DNA of 64,000 nucleotides from Symsagittifera roscoffensis (Eukaryota > Xenacoelomorpha > Acoela > Convolutidae). Every line of letters starts with the position of its first letter. Within the stretch, counting starts at the first letter, position 1. Below the pieces are notes generated by a model. That model saw nothing but the letters and a program-made list of their open reading frames with translations, did no database searches and was not told where the DNA came from. This document shows positions 10,022 to 22,969 of the stretch, piece by piece. Where the stretch lies: positions 48,645,129-48,709,128 of the forward strand of contig NC_087066.1 in the NCBI RefSeq assembly GCF_963678635.1, in the 5' to 3' direction. The position numbers and the translations under genes were made by a program.

Positions 10022-11763
10022 ATGGTCTTGAATGTCAGTGCGCTCCAGCGCCGGATACGATTCAGTCAGACAACAACGAAATTTGGATATAATTTGGACG
10101 TTGATCTTTTATACCCCGATCACTTGCACGATGCTCATTCGGATTACCCACTCGCCCCAACAGAAGAAATTGTGTCCAAAATGTGGCTCAGTGAGCTTCA
10201 ATTGGACATGTTGAAAAATTGAACCTTTCCGATAAAGTGGGCGCCACGCCAAAGCTCATACAAAACTTCTTTCCAAAAAAAACTATACAGTACACTACCT
10301 AACACTTCAGCTCTATGTCAAACTTGGTTTGAAAATTGAAAAAGTAAAACGAGTACTGCAGTTTGAATAAGAAAAATTTATTGCACCATATGTTCAGTTG
10401 AACGATGCGCTCCGAAAAAAAGCTACTACCAAGTTTGAACAAGATTTTTTAAAGCAAATTATAAAAAGTGCGTTTGGAAATTTCGGCGAATCAAAAAGGA
10501 ATCGACTAATTTTGGATAATGGTCGCAATGCCGAAGAACTGCAAAAATTATCAAGGAAAAAAATATTTAGCAGTTCAAAAATTATCGACCAACAGTTGGT
10601 ATCTGTAACCTCAAAACCTGTGAAGACTAAATGGGATAAGCCCAAAATTGTTGGGGCAACAATACTAGATTTGGCAAAACATTAAATCTTCCAGTTCCAT
10701 TATAACATAATCAGAAAAAATTTCGACGCAACTCTTTTTTATTCGGACACTAATTCGTTCCTGTATAAAATCCGCAGCAAAGACCTCTACAATGAAAACG
10801 AGAAAAACCATGAACTGTGAAACCATTTTGAATTTTCAAATCTACCAGCCACCCACCCCCTCTACACCAACGAGAATTTGCGGGTTACCCTCAAATTCAA
10901 GGACAATTTTGCTGGCGAGATTATACAGGATTACGTCGGACTAAAGCTCAAACAGTACAGCATTATTTCTTCCAGTAAGTTTCTTTTTTCTTTTAGTTTG
11001 CGATTACCATTTTAGAAAAGGGCAACAAAAACAAATTATAAGATTACGTGGTGAGGGGCAACGGGGGAGGGAGGTATTTGGATATGTGGAAAACGGAAAA
11101 AAAATTGCTAAAAGTTTGAAGTAAATCGATTGTCTTTTCGTTTTAGACATGGACAAGAAAGCGCCAAAGGCGTTTCTACATATGCGAAAAAGGAGCTAAT
11201 CCATAATCAATACAAACAAACTTTGACTTACTGTTCGCTGGTCCGGTCAGAAAATGCGCGGATAAATTCTTCGTAATCACAATTTACAAACCATAATAAC
11301 GAACAAAATTTCCCTGAGCGCATTTGACAATTAGCGCTATATACATGCAGACAGAGTAACTACTAGTCCTTTCGGACATAAACGTTTGCGTGAGGATATG
11401 TTCATAAGAGAAACTTGGCGCACCATGGACTGGGGCGAATACGACGTAGAAGTGGTCGCCACTCCCGCCGATAACGGAAGGGAGGATTTGGCTGAAGCTA
11501 TAGAAGCGCTGGGGGGATATAACGCGGATCTTTTGACACCGCCAGATATGGGGTTAAATCAACCCACATACACTGTTCAAGGGCTAGAACAGGATTTGGT
11601 ATTTTTCGACCAACTAAGTGAGCAAAGTAAGACAGAAATAGCAGCGTACAACTGCCCCTATTTGGATATTGAGGCTCGAGAAGAAAACGAGCCGGAAGAA
11701 ATTAGACCACATAAACGGCGATGCTTGAATCGACGTGTTAATATATTAGGCAATTCTGACTAA
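10022..11763 (+). pseudogene. Maverick DNA polymerase B, C-terminal copy 3 (inverted)
   Basis: This copy is on + and overlaps the two - copies in content. Blocks in order are LDVDLLYPDHLHDAHSDYPL; motif B (here KSAFGNF) within 10398-10685; motif C at about 10740-10757, read as YSDTNSF where family B enzymes normally have DTDS; a YVGLKLKQYSI-like segment; KGVSTYAKKEL near 11165; and an acidic tail frame 11386-11763 (MREDMFIRETWRTMDWG). Several frameshifts and two or more stops break it. The altered second Asp of motif C would by itself abolish catalysis. Confidence 0.8.
10975..11146 (+). other. Intron-like segment in polymerase copy 3
   Basis: A GTAAGT donor at 10975 and a pyrimidine-rich TTTTAG acceptor ending at 11146 bracket 172 bp of noncoding DNA between two recognisable polymerase blocks. 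The reading phase across the join does not match the downstream block. Either the gene has also shifted frame or the exact borders differ. Nematode Maverick genes can contain introns, so this is plausible. Confidence 0.4.
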
Positions 11764-13214
11764 GTTCTGATTATAAATGTAAATGATAAGCTTCATAGTA
11801 CTTTTCATTCGGGAAATAAAGCTTTTCAAAATTGTTATTTTGACCGAAAATGAAAATAATCAACTCTAACCGTGAGGAGGGCATTCAAAACAACAATATA
11901 ATTTACCAATATCACAGAATTTACATTTATTCCACACGTGATGATAAAAATTACAAAAAAATCCACAATATAACGCGCGCAGTAAAATTTGAACTTTCAA
12001 AGTCAATGGAAAACATGCACCAACCAAAACTTAATTCCATTCCCATTCCGCCTGGAAAATTACCAAATTATACACCCCTTAAAAACGGTGTGCCTGAAAA
12101 AGTAGGAGCTTTAACCCTTTGTGGGTTAAAAGTGGTCAGTGCAACGGCACACCGAAAAAAGGGGGGTTAAAAATGGTCATTTTCCTAGCCACTTTTACTA
12201 TACTACTTAAGTCAAAAAATTGTCCTTGTAAACACAATTTTGAGTCCAAAAATGTAAATAAACTCATGAAAACTATCAATATAAACCAGACTTTGGGCGA
12301 AATGAAATTTTTGTGAGTTTGATTTCAAGTAATACATATTGTCGCTGGTTAACAAAAAAAAACTTTGTCAAAAAATGTCATTTCGATCACCAAAATTGGT
12401 CTTGATGGAACTTACCGCCCTATCATAAACACTCTGCTGCGTTCATTGAAGACTAGAACCATTAGTATTTGTAGTTTGCGGATCTAAAACGGTACAGGTA
12501 TGATAATTGGGTCCTTATTTTTAATTGGGTTTCTAAAGAACAAGTTTTAGGTCTCAAATATATGTAAATATATTTGGTTGCTTTTTGATGTAAATTTTCT
12601 TTGTCATTAAACAGTAATTTGAAAACGTCGATGGCATGTTTATAGCTTTTTTGATATCGATTCCAGTAAATTGATATTTCATACTGTGAAGTTACTCAAT
12701 TTTTAATGTTTCATACTGGAAAACAAATGTAATAATGATAATGATTGTGTTTTATTTCTTGTTTCTAAATTCAAAATGAATTCAACCAGTTTTCAATTTT
12801 ATTGATCAGAAGAATTCATTGTTAAGCTCAGACTTTGTAGTAATTTGGAATGTGCAGCTTCTGGCAATCTACTAAGGACTGCAGAAATGATTTTGTACTA
12901 AAAGCAGAGTGTGCTGCAACGCTTAAAGGTTCTACCAGAAAATCATGACTTTAAACACTACAATTAATTATCAGGTAAAATTGGCGAGAGTTGCTTTCTG
13001 TCAAAAAATAGTCTAGGAACAAACTTTGTTCACATCAGTACAATTAGTGTCGCGAAATAGGAAAAAAAAGTACGTATCAAAAGTTTTGAGTTTCATTTAA
13101 AAGTGACGAGAGTCAGGATAAAATAGGCGAATTGTAAAAACTGTTTTGTAGAAACATAAATATAAAAGGGAAAAAAATTGTTAAGAACAAAAAAAATTAA
13201 AAAGGTTTCTCAAA
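11764..13214. other. Mostly noncoding; weak ORF 11850-12170 (+)
   Basis: The only open frame is 106 codons on + (11850-12170), rich in Asn, Ile and Lys with no motif. It could be a last Maverick remnant or chance. The rest is AT-rich and I see no RNA gene or structured repeat. Confidence 0.35.
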
Positions 13215-13885
13215 TTTATTTGCAGAAATTTCGAATTTTGAAAAACAATTTGAAAATTTTTGGTTCCCAAAACGGCGCAAACAAACTCCAAAAACTATTG
13301 TAGTCGAGTAAAACTACAATTTTTTCTCAACACAGAAAATTTTTTCAAAATTATTTAATGTCGTTCAAATCACACTGAAAGGGCTGTAATAGGTTATATA
13401 ACTCGACACTCTCCGATAATTATTTGTGGTATCTGATTTTACGTGGAAAACCAAAAAAAAAAGAAAACACTAAAACACACCCGACTACAAACTTCTTCCC
13501 CACAAATGACTAAACAGAAAAGTTTTGACAGAAAAAAATTGACAAAAAATTTTGACTTTGAACTTTTTGGTTCCCAAAAAGGCACTAAAAATTTTTACTT
13601 GCTTCAAAATAAGTTTTCGGGGCCTTAACTAAGCACAGAAAAGCTGTTGTGTGCCTGCTCGCTCGCGTCATTCGCTCGAAATAGAAAAAAATTTCAAACC
13701 AGTTTTTGTCGATACTGAGAAAACTTTTGAAAATTGTTTAATGTAGTTTGAATCACGACTGAAGTTTGGTATATCACTCTACTCATTCCGATGACTATTT
13801 GTGGTACCTGATTTCCGGATTTTGCATGGAAACTAAAATTAAAAAAAACTAAAACACCCGAATACAAAGTTCCTCCTAATTTTTA
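13215..13885. repeat. Two direct copies of a dispersed repeat
   Basis: Copies at about 13215-13510 and 13690-13885 share the order: AAAATTTTTT-rich block, TTTAATGT..TTTGAATCAC, CTCTCCGATAATTATTTGTGGTATCTGATTT (second copy with a few changes) and a CATGGAAA/CGTGGAAA block followed by an A-rich ACACCCGA segment. A third, inverted copy is inside intron 1 of the SNIP1 gene at about 25640-25850. No coding capacity. Confidence 0.55.
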
Positions 13886-14214
13886 AAATATTCGGAACAA
13901 GAACTAAAAATTTTGTCATGAGGTTTAAGCTGGACAATGTATGAGAATTACTGCTGATTGTGAATCCTGTTTTTTGAGGCACATCTCAAAGAATTTTATT
14001 ATTAGAGTACAAATAATTTGAGACCGTGGCAAAGGGGAGAGGCAGAACTAGCGATACCACAAAAACAAGGCATTGTAAGTTAGTGGACAGAAAAGGAGAA
14101 GGAAGCCATTACGTATATTGAAAAGATTTGTCTAAAAACGTGGAAAAATTCATCTATATTAATTTCACTCGGAACATTTTCGAATTGAGGAAGACACAAA
14201 TGTCGAGAAATACA

Positions 14215-15095
14215 ATGATCTGCGTTAAAATAGCAATTAAAAAAATTTGGCTGCAACCAAGCCAAAAAACACTAAGCTAGACGACGCCCTCTGAGCCGAA
14301 AACCAAATTGTTGTCAAGAAATATTTTGAGCTTAACTTTTGAATATATTTTTTACGACCGCGATCAATCCCACATGGACGCCATCATTAAATAAACGCAG
14401 TCAGTAAATCTTATTGAGCGGAAAATAAGCTGACAAATACTTGGAAAGAAAATAAGCAAATAAGAAACGACGAAAAAGTTTTTTTAAAAAAAGTTATAAT
14501 GAGTCAAGGGCGATAAATTGAAAGCTTACACGGTGTACATCAGATTGATTTCTAACACAGAGCCAAAACGGAGCTTTGCACAACTTGAAACCACCATAAA
14601 AAACCACAAAAATGAGCATTTCAAGCTAGCAGACGAAATGTAAACAATAGCCACAAAAAAATTGAAAATTGTCGACCAGATGATAAGTATTGGCCTATCT
14701 CCTGAGGACCTCTGCGATCCATCCCAAATGTGGTCATTACAATCAGAATTTAAGTGCCCGAGAAGCTAAAAAAAATGAACTTTGTTTCACATCACGCTAT
14801 CAAATGATTCAAGTAATTTGTAACTGAAGTTGTGAATCTGAAAATTCTATGTTTCGATTTGATAACATCTGCTTCCGGTCATGTAAGCCAAGATAAATTA
14901 ATCCAAAAAACGGTAGATTGACGTTTTTCAGTTTGAATTTAAAAAATCCTGGCCTGGCGATAACCAACTTAAGTCGGTTATTGTCCCGGGCATAAACTTA
15001 ACCGCAAGGCCGAGAATGCCAGAAAAGTTATAGAACTTGAACTTATAAAGGAACTTAGCTGACAGATTGTTAGCCGAATACCAAGAAAGCCAAAA
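14215..15095. repeat. Direct repeat, copy 1 (period about 1.17 kb)
   Basis: It shares ordered landmarks with 15390-16345: AAGCCAAAAAACACTA, ACCAAATTGTTGTCA, a TTATTGAGCGG block, a GAAGCTAAA..AAA block followed by AAATGATTCAAG and TTTGATAAC, and a TTATAGAAC..TATAAA..GACAGATT block. Similarity is interrupted and moderate, so the duplication is old. No gene is visible. Confidence 0.5.
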
Positions 15096-15389
15096 AATCA
15101 AACAAGAATCTAGTCTGAAAATGTTCTTTTATAAGTTGTTTCGCAAAAGAAAATGCATTAAAATAAAAAAAAATAACAAAGTGGAAAGCCTACAAGGCTT
15201 AATTCGGCAATTATGAAGCCAAAACGTTTAGAAGTCTATATATACTCTTCATCAATATAAACTGGAAATAAAAGCTCGAAGATGAATTTAAAATTTCAAG
15301 AAGAGCACAATGCAGCAGCACAATTGATAGCAGCATGAACGATTCAATTTAATCGTTAAACAATTTTTAGCTTAAAATGCTAGATTAGG

Positions 15390-16345
15390 AAAGCCCAACC
15401 GTCCAAGAATACAATCATCAACCTCAAATTAGAACGAACAAGCCAAAAACACTAGGACGCTGCTTGAGCTGAACACCAAATTGTTGTCATGAAAATCTTT
15501 GTGCTGAAAAAAATTGGAATTCAAAAATGTTACGACCCCAACCAACCCTCACTTGAGCAACAGCATTAAAAATATTCAGCAAAATTTATTGAGCGGCAAC
15601 AATGTCGACACTATTCAAGTAAACGACTGTTTAGCCAATTTTTTTGTCGCATCAACTCTTAATCATAAACTTTGCTGTTCTAAAACTTCACGACACCTCC
15701 CGCACCGAGCCCGGAAACCCAAAAAAATACAAGGCTCTTTTGTTTGCAAGCAACGCAAAGTTAGGTCACAACTACGATCTAATAGAAACTGAAAATAAAG
15801 TTATGAATAAAAAAATTACGAAGTCAGATATTAGATTTTCTTGGAAACAAATAAAAAAATTCTCAATAACAGTGAAATTGCTTGCAGCAATAGAACAGTC
15901 CCTGATTTGTTAACTAAGTGGTTGTTACCACTCGACTAAATGTGCCGTAGAAGCTAAACAAAAAGAAACTGTTGTAAATCATGCTAGCAAATGATTCAAG
16001 AACTTTTGTAAAAACAAGTTCATGATTCGAAAAGCCTTCATGCCGATTTGATAACGCTTGCTTTTCGCAAGGAAAATTATACTTAAAATAGATCAAATCA
16101 AAGAAAAACCACGTTGTACCAAACACGCCAAATAACACTCCAACAAACGAACAATAAGCAACATTTTTTTTCAGTTTTGAAAAAATGTAGTTCCTGGCCT
16201 GATTGCAATTCGAGCCTTTTTTTTTGTCTCAAGCCTTTTTTTTTGAGTTTACCTTCAGGGCCAGATAGCCGGAGATTTTATAGAACCTGGATTTATAAAA
16301 TAACTGAGCCGACAGATTTTTGAATGATTGCACAAATAGCCAACA
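15390..16345. repeat. Direct repeat, copy 2
   Basis: Partner of 14215-15095, about 1170 bp downstream, with the same block order. Open frames of 69-92 codons here (for example 15514-15792 and 15644-15913 on +) show no motif and are not conserved in copy 1, so I treat them as chance. Confidence 0.5.
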
Positions 16346-17346
16346 AATCAAACTCGAAGATAATCCGAAAAAATTCAATCAAAATTATATAATTTTCCAT
16401 TAGAAGATGCTGCATAAGACCATGCACTCTCAAAATGAATGCCGAAAATTTAAAAATCAGAACAAAACATGAAAAATAGAAATTCTGTTATCTAACACCG
16501 ATTGGCGAGAGTCTGTATTAAGTAAAAATTATTAAGTATTAATTGAAATATTGTAATTGCAGTAAAAATTTCAAAATCAAACGGAGAAAAAGATTCAACC
16601 GGGAAAATGAAAGAAAAATAATTTCATGTCCAAAATGTGCAGGTCCTAATGAATTATTGCATCTCCTTGATGATCGATAATGAAGTCAAGTTCTTAAAAA
16701 CAAAAATATGGCAAAAACAAATTTTATGTTTCAATTTGACATCATTTTATCGAATCTGTTTAATAAAGCCTTCGATTGCACATCTTGAAGTAGTGAAAAA
16801 TATAGTTTAAAAATGATACTTGGAGCAAATTTTTTTTACATTTGGAGACAAAATTCGACAAAAATTCCCTAAAAAAACGCAATCGTGATAATTTTTTGTC
16901 GAATATAAAACAACTGAACAAAAACATTGCAAAAAAATCCTCTGCTCAAACAAATCACGAACAATTTTTCAGGACTTTCGGGCATATCAAAAACTCACAA
17001 TTTTGTCATCGAGTACTTTCTAAAGCCACTTAATGTCCTTACTCATGACAAAAGCAACAAGCGTGACATGACAAAAATATTGTTGAGATTCATATTTCGA
17101 AAAAAAAGTGTCTGCCTCAAGGGAATCTGGTCCCATTAATTTTGCTAATCAATTTTAATGACAGCGAGGTTGATTGCAAAAAACGGCTTCCAAGGTAGCG
17201 GATAAATTGCTGGGAAAATAATTCAGCAGGTAAAAATCAAGGCCCTGGCGCTAAAAAAAAACAACATTTAACTAAATTTGTGTGTTCAAAGACTCGAAAC
17301 TTTTTTTTTAAAGTACAATTTAACAAAAAAAATTAGGACAAAGCTA
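16346..17346. other. Noncoding AT-rich DNA
   Basis: Frames of 63 and 70 codons overlap on + around 16842-17139 but carry no motif and are dominated by Lys, Asn and Phe. No structured repeat noted. Confidence 0.4.
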
Positions 17347-18080
17347 CAGTGCTGATTTAAATTAACCGGACAAAACGCGTTAAACTTGAAATTTAAAACG
17401 CGTTGTTTCAAATTGGGCTGAGTTTAGGTGAAAACTTAAGAAGACAAAACTTGCTTAAAATTTTAGCAGAATTATTATGGTGTAATTTGTTTTGCAAACT
17501 TTGGGTCTAAAATTTTACCCCAAAAATGGGTCATTTTGGCTTTTCTTAGTGAATCAAAAATTACGCCGAAAATAACGAGTCGATCACAGACATAATTATA
17601 TCAAAGTGAGCCCCTCACGTAGCACAACAAACTTTAAGAAGGGTATAATCTCCAAAATATTGTATAAGTTAATTTTATTTTTGTTTGATAGACAAAAAAG
17701 GTCGTTTTTACTATATAAAATACCAACTTTTTAATTAAAAACAATTTTTAAACGGTTTGCAAATATTTTTTGGAGAATATACCCTGCTTAAAGTTTGTTG
17801 TGATACGTAAGGTGCTCACTTTGATATAATTATGTCTGTGATCGACTCGTTATTTTCGGCGTCATTTTTGATTAACTAAGAAAAGACAAAATGACCCATT
17901 TTTAAGCTAATATTTTGGACCCGAATTTTGCAAAACAAATTGCACTATATTAGTTTTGCTAAAATTTTAAGCAAGTTTTGTCTTCATAAGTTTTCACCTA
18001 AATTCAACCCAAATTTGAGAAAAATGCGTTTTAAATTTCAAGTTTAACGCGTTTTGTCCGGTTAATTTAAATCAGCACTG
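17347..18080. mobile_element. Foldback MITE, 734 bp, Tc1/mariner-type ends
   Basis: The two halves are imperfect inverted repeats of each other for roughly 330 bp, leaving a central unpaired stretch of about 60-80 bp. The ends read CAGTGCTGATTTAAATTAAC and its inverse, and are flanked by TA on both sides (17345-17346 and 18081-18082), the target duplication of Tc1/mariner elements. CAGTGCTG is also how the Tc1 terminal repeat starts. There is no transposase frame, so it is a nonautonomous element that could form a very long hairpin. Confidence 0.85.
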
Positions 18081-18344
18081 TATTTCATTTAAGTATTGAA
18101 AATATCAAACCAAAAAAAATCTTAGAATCTTTTAGTTTGATAAGGCATGGCAAGTTTTTTATTGCACTAAACTGATATAAAACTTTGGTCATATTTTGGA
18201 TCTCATGAACTATTCCAAAAAATTGATACTTTTTCCCTTATGGTTGGAACTTTTTTAAATATTTTATTTTGAATTAAAACCACATACAACGATCAGCTAA
18301 ATTTAGCTTTCAAAATAATGTTTCAAGTATTTGCGGAAAAATTG

Positions 18345-18935
18345 AAAAACTCTCTCGTTTGATTGAAAATCTGCTCATTCTACTGCTGGATAAAATATTT
18401 TGCTCTATAAGCCAAAGCCTGCTCCCAGAAAAACCGTTTAGGCCCTGCTTTGTTGTGTTCATCTATACTTAAAACTTTCCGTTACTGCCCACAGGACGAG
18501 TTTTAAGAGTGGATGAACGTAATTGTTAATGTAGAACTTAAAAGTATCCAATAACCAATAGAATGAAAAAAATTTGAGTCTTCAAATTGTAGAACTGTTC
18601 GAAATGTAAAAATCTACAAAGAAGCAAGGCGGAGCTTCGCATCTCAAGCGATACAACGAAAGCGTAGCATTGCAAGCTATCAAATATGCAATGAGATCAA
18701 AAAAATAAAGGAAAACAAAACTTGAAAAGAAAAACTATTTTTGGAATTAGGAATTATTCAATCGCAGAAAAACAGCCAAAAAGTACAACCACTGGCATTA
18801 AACAAGCTTTGAGTTATTCCGAGTGCTCACTTAGACAACAACGCGTAGATAGTTATCAATAAATCTAAAATCAAAAAATGGCAAACAAAGTTGTTGTCAT
18901 ACCATAGAAACTTGAAAAAAAAAATTCAACATATT
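18345..18935. repeat. Direct repeat, copy 1 (partner near 21.05 kb)
   Basis: Shared with 21050-21640 in the same order: TGATTGAAAATCTGCTC, CTATAA..CC..A..CCTGCT, AAAACCGTTT, TTCATCTATA, GGCGGAGCTTCG, AACCACT.GCATTAAACAAGCTTT and a TTGTTGTCAT block. The GGCGGAGCTTCG core is more GC-rich than the surroundings. No coding frame. Confidence 0.55.
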
Positions 18936-20514
18936 GAGAGTCCACTATATAGCCTTTATTGGTGTTTATTAGTATTAAAAGCCAGTAGAAAAATTTCAAT
19001 TTGAAGAAATTGATCACGTTAGCAGCACAAATGATATCAGTTGTAACGATTCGGTTAATCCAAAGCTCAAAAAGAATTCAAAATCCAGGTTTGACCAAAA
19101 CAGAGATATTTAAATAGCACCAATACAAACTTAGTAAGAGAATGATAATGTTTTATTCCAGAAGTTTTGCTATCAGATGATTTAAATTAAACAGAGGCGA
19201 TGCGTAGTCTCGTCTCATTTGTGATACAATAGTATACGTCAATTTTCAGGTGTAAGAAATGACTGTTTTGAAAATTGCAACGCAAATCCAGAACATATAA
19301 AAAGTGGGCACGATCCCGCCCTTTTCACAATTACTAAAGACTCATAAATTCCCATTTAAAAACCTAGTGCCAAAGAAAGGACTCATTTACGAAAAGCCGA
19401 AATAGTGGATTCTGCAACTAGACGAAATAAGAATTTCAAAAAAATGGCAATTGAAGACAAAATCGATTGCTGTCTATGTTCATTGTTTTCGTATGTTTAA
19501 GTTGGGAACTGAAAGACAAATTGAAAATTTCAAAAAAAATTTTGATTCGTTAATCGAAACTTTTTCATTTGCCGTTAATTGAAAAACGAGAAAATCTGAA
19601 AATACAAAAACATTTGATAGAGCAATTTTCAATCTTGAAAATATTTAATAATTTCCTCATTGGCTGAACCAGTACGGCTAGAGAAGTAAATGCCGAATGA
19701 AAAACAATAATTAACTAGAATAGAGTTTCGCAGAAATTTTAACTGCTCAAAAAGCGCAAATAAACCTTAAGAAACACAATAAAACCGACTTTTTGCACCA
19801 ATAATTCTTTTTTTTTAATTTGACCGTTTGAACATTTTTAAATTTTTATTCGCGCTTATAGCCCAGTGCTACTTTGATTATCAAAACTTAGCAGTAAATT
19901 ATCCAAATCGCGAAAAAAATCATCCAGTTTATAATCTTAGAAAGCAGCCAAAACCTTTGGGAAAAAAGAAACATAGTAATAGTACTTTCAAAGTTTGTCT
20001 AGTAATCCGATTACATTCTAGCTGATCCATGAAGAGGAATCGCAAAATTGGTTCAAAATCAAAAATTGACACGAGCACAAAATGCACTGATAAGAAACAT
20101 CAATTATTCATTAATTAAAAAAAAACATTTCATAATTTTCAGGCTAAAATCACAATACAAAAAAAATGGATAATAAAAGGGAAAACTTTTCAAAAATCTT
20201 TAAAAGTAGAATTTTCATATTTTTTTAAAGAAAAAAATCGCTTTTTATACAACCAAATTGTACAATCAAATTGAAAAAAATCCGGAGGGGAGTGCCAAAT
20301 TGTGTTTACTTGAAACGGCCCAAAATTAGGTCATTGAGCGATAAAAATAAGGCCGAAATAATTTCGGCCGAGGAATTTGTTTTAGCGAAACAAAAAAACA
20401 AAGAAGGAAATACGAAGTCAAGGTGAGTAACATACAAATTGTAGTTGTAAATTAAAGATTAGAAAAAACCACGCTGAGGAAAATATGCATAACCAATTAA
20501 AATATATTTCCAGT
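18936..20514. other. Noncoding AT-rich DNA with one short palindrome
   Basis: No gene supported; a 65-codon + frame (19828-20025) has no motif. At 20351-20369 there is a small palindrome with 9-bp arms (GGCCGAAAT / ATTTCGGCC). Nothing else structured was seen. Confidence 0.4.
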
Positions 20515-20725
20515 TCCTTTCCAGATTCGAACCACGGACCTTTCTTGTCCCAGGCATAGTCGTTACCTCCAGACGAAGCTGACCGAGAACGCTAAGAGAA
20601 CTGAATATATCATGAAACAAGGTAGAGATGAGTCCAGACTTACAGATGTCTGCAGTGGACAAAGTTGTTTACTGGAAAAAAAGTCTAGTACCCGGTTGCA
20701 ATACCCTTGCTTATCGCAAGGATCA
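20515..20725 (-). repeat. tRNA-like (SINE-type) unit 1
   Basis: On - there is a GGTTCGAATC box-B-like promoter element (20524-20533), preceded by CCTGGGAC..AAAGGTCC, the order of a tRNA anticodon arm and T arm. The same core occurs in unit 3 near 22.98 kb. About 100 bp away both units also share GTCTAGTACCCG.TTGCAAT. The acceptor stem does not close, so this is not a functional tRNA but fits a tRNA-derived SINE fragment. Confidence 0.5.
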
Positions 20726-21049
20726 TAATAATCTAGTGAATTTCTTTGAAGAAAACCAAAATTGATTAAGTGAAATTCAAAACTTGGGTGTAGTCTTTTT
20801 TCGGATCTCTTGAACTTTTGCTTTTTTGAAATCTAGTAAAGAATTGGCGCCCTACAATGAACTATTTCAATGTTTAAGCATATTTGCAATAGTTTTTAAG
20901 CATACCTAGTAACTAATCTCTCCCCTTTTGCAAACGGGAGGGGGGAGGAGATCTCAGTTTTAAAACTTATTTGAAAAAAGCATATGCAACAATCACTAAA
21001 CTTTAGCATTAATCATAATATATCAAATCTTTGAGAAAAGATAGAAAAA

Positions 21050-21640
21050 ATTTTCTCGTATGATTGAAAATCTGCTCCATCTATTGCTCTATAAACCGAA
21101 ACCTGCTGCTAGCAAAACCGTTTGGTCCCTGCGTTACTACGCTCATCTATATTTAAACTCTTCATTATTGAACACAAGGATTTTTTTGAGCGTGGATGCG
21201 TAGTTTTTTATGTAGAACTGAAGAATATCCAATTGACTTAAGGATATCCAAACAGAATATCCAATGAAAAACTTGGGTTTCACAAAAGTAATATTGTTAG
21301 AAACGCAAGACTTAACAAAGACGCGAGGCGGAGCTTCGAATCACTTGCGGCAGAATGAAAGCGCAATTTTAGAAGCTACCAAATAGTCTGTGAGATGGAA
21401 AAAAATAAATCGAAAAAAAGCTTGAAAAAGCCACCAACTCTGTTGGAAATACGAAACAATCAATCGCAGAAAAACAGACAAAAAATATAACCACTAGCAT
21501 TAAACAAGCTTTCAGTAATTTGCAGATGTTTACTAAGCCAACAAAACGTCGTTAGACATCAATTATACTGAAACCAAAAAATGGTATCAAAAATGTTGTC
21601 ATTCAAGAAACTTCAAAAAAGTCAACACATTTTTTTTAGG
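21050..21640. repeat. Direct repeat, copy 2 (partner near 18.35 kb)
   Basis: Matches 18345-18935 over most of its length, with an estimated three quarters of bases shared by eye and small gaps. GGCGGAGCTTCG is conserved. No open frame is common to both copies. Confidence 0.55.
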
Positions 21641-21829
21641 AAATATGAATTCAACCTCAGAAAAAGAAACAGACGAGAAACGCAACCTATAACTAAAAGT
21701 TGCTAAGGTTCGACATACAACCTAAGCTTCGCTTCGCAAATACTAGGGAAAACACGACAAAAAGCAGCTCTATGAAGTGCAATACGAAGAATAAGAAATA
21801 AGCCTCGAAATTATTAAATTTCAGCTATT

Positions 21830-22030
21830 CTAGGATTCAATCTGCTACCTAGAGGTTATGAGCCCACGCACTAACCGGGTTACAAAAAATGGTCTTCGTA
21901 ATATCGCACTACGCTGATCGCTTGTGTTATAATGAAGCAACATCAATTTCAAATACAAGTAAAAAAAAATTGTTCACGGGAAAAAAACTTGTTCCCAATT
22001 ACAAAATACTTGCTCGCACAAGTGTAATTA
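21830..22030 (-). repeat. tRNA-like (SINE-type) unit 2
   Basis: On - a GGTTAGTGCGTGGGCTCATAA-like D and anticodon region (CAT in anticodon position) is followed by a degraded box B, GATTGAATCC. It is followed at about 21970-22010 by a block resembling the GTCTAGTACCC..TTGCAAT tail of units 1 and 3. The resemblance to an elongator Met tRNA is weak and the molecule could not fold as a full cloverleaf. Confidence 0.35.
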
Positions 22031-22969
22031 ATTAACTTACAAAAACACTTATGTTTTCATTGCAGTGGTAATCTTAAACAGAGGCGAAGGTAAGGTGAAG
22101 CGATACGATTGAAGAAAACCGGTCCAGATCGATCAGAATGATTAAGGCTAGTTTTAAAACAAAGAGGCCCAGACAAACGAATAGGAAATTAACATCAAAA
22201 TAAGCTAAGCAAGCGGTTACAGAGCCGGAAAAATCTCAGCAGAAACCCTTTTACCGAAAAAAAAATTCAACAAGTTTTCAGAATTATCAAAAGTCCTTTT
22301 CCACCTCAAAACTAATATGCCCATTCCTCCTTTAAAAAACTATTTAACCGTCATATGAAACAAATTGAAGCCACCAAGCCGATATTTTACAGGCAAAAAC
22401 TTCTAAACCCAAAATATAAAAAAAACCGAAAAGATAATCAAAAAAGTTAAGACTAATTCAACTTATTAAGTCCCCCTCGCCCTCGAAACACAAACACGCC
22501 ACGGGGACTTTTTCCGCTCGTCAAAAGACGCAATATGAGCCCATTAAGCCAATGTATTATAAGCCGAAACCTATCAAACCGAAAAAAAAGAGCTGAAAAA
22601 AGCTTGTCATCAAAAGTTTGAACTATAATTTCTATTAAGAATTTTAGCATTTTGTGCAATCCAGAGAGGCAAGCAATAAAAATCTTTTTCCCTCAAAACC
22701 ACTCAAGCCAGATCAGTCAGTCGATAAAATATAAGTCGAAATCATTCGAGCATAATAAAGTTTTTAAGCAAAAAAAATAGATATAAAGTCATGGTTAGTG
22801 AAATTTCTAACAGCAGAAATAAATCAGAACACTTAAAGCAACTACAATGTTAATTGCGAATAGCGAAAATTTCTAAGATGTGGCAACTAAGCCAACAAAA
22901 CATAAGCAGACAAATAATCAGCCGGCAATCTTTTTTGAAACGGACCATTTCCTGTTTAAAAAACAAACA
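22031..22969. other. Noncoding AT-rich DNA
   Basis: A 68-codon - frame (22453-22659) has no recognised motif. No RNA gene or structured repeat could be supported apart from the flanking tRNA-like units. Confidence 0.4.

Noticed and set aside
15514-15913. Overlapping 89- and 92-codon + frames
   Set aside because: They lie in a direct-repeat copy and are not preserved in the partner copy at 14.2-15.1 kb.
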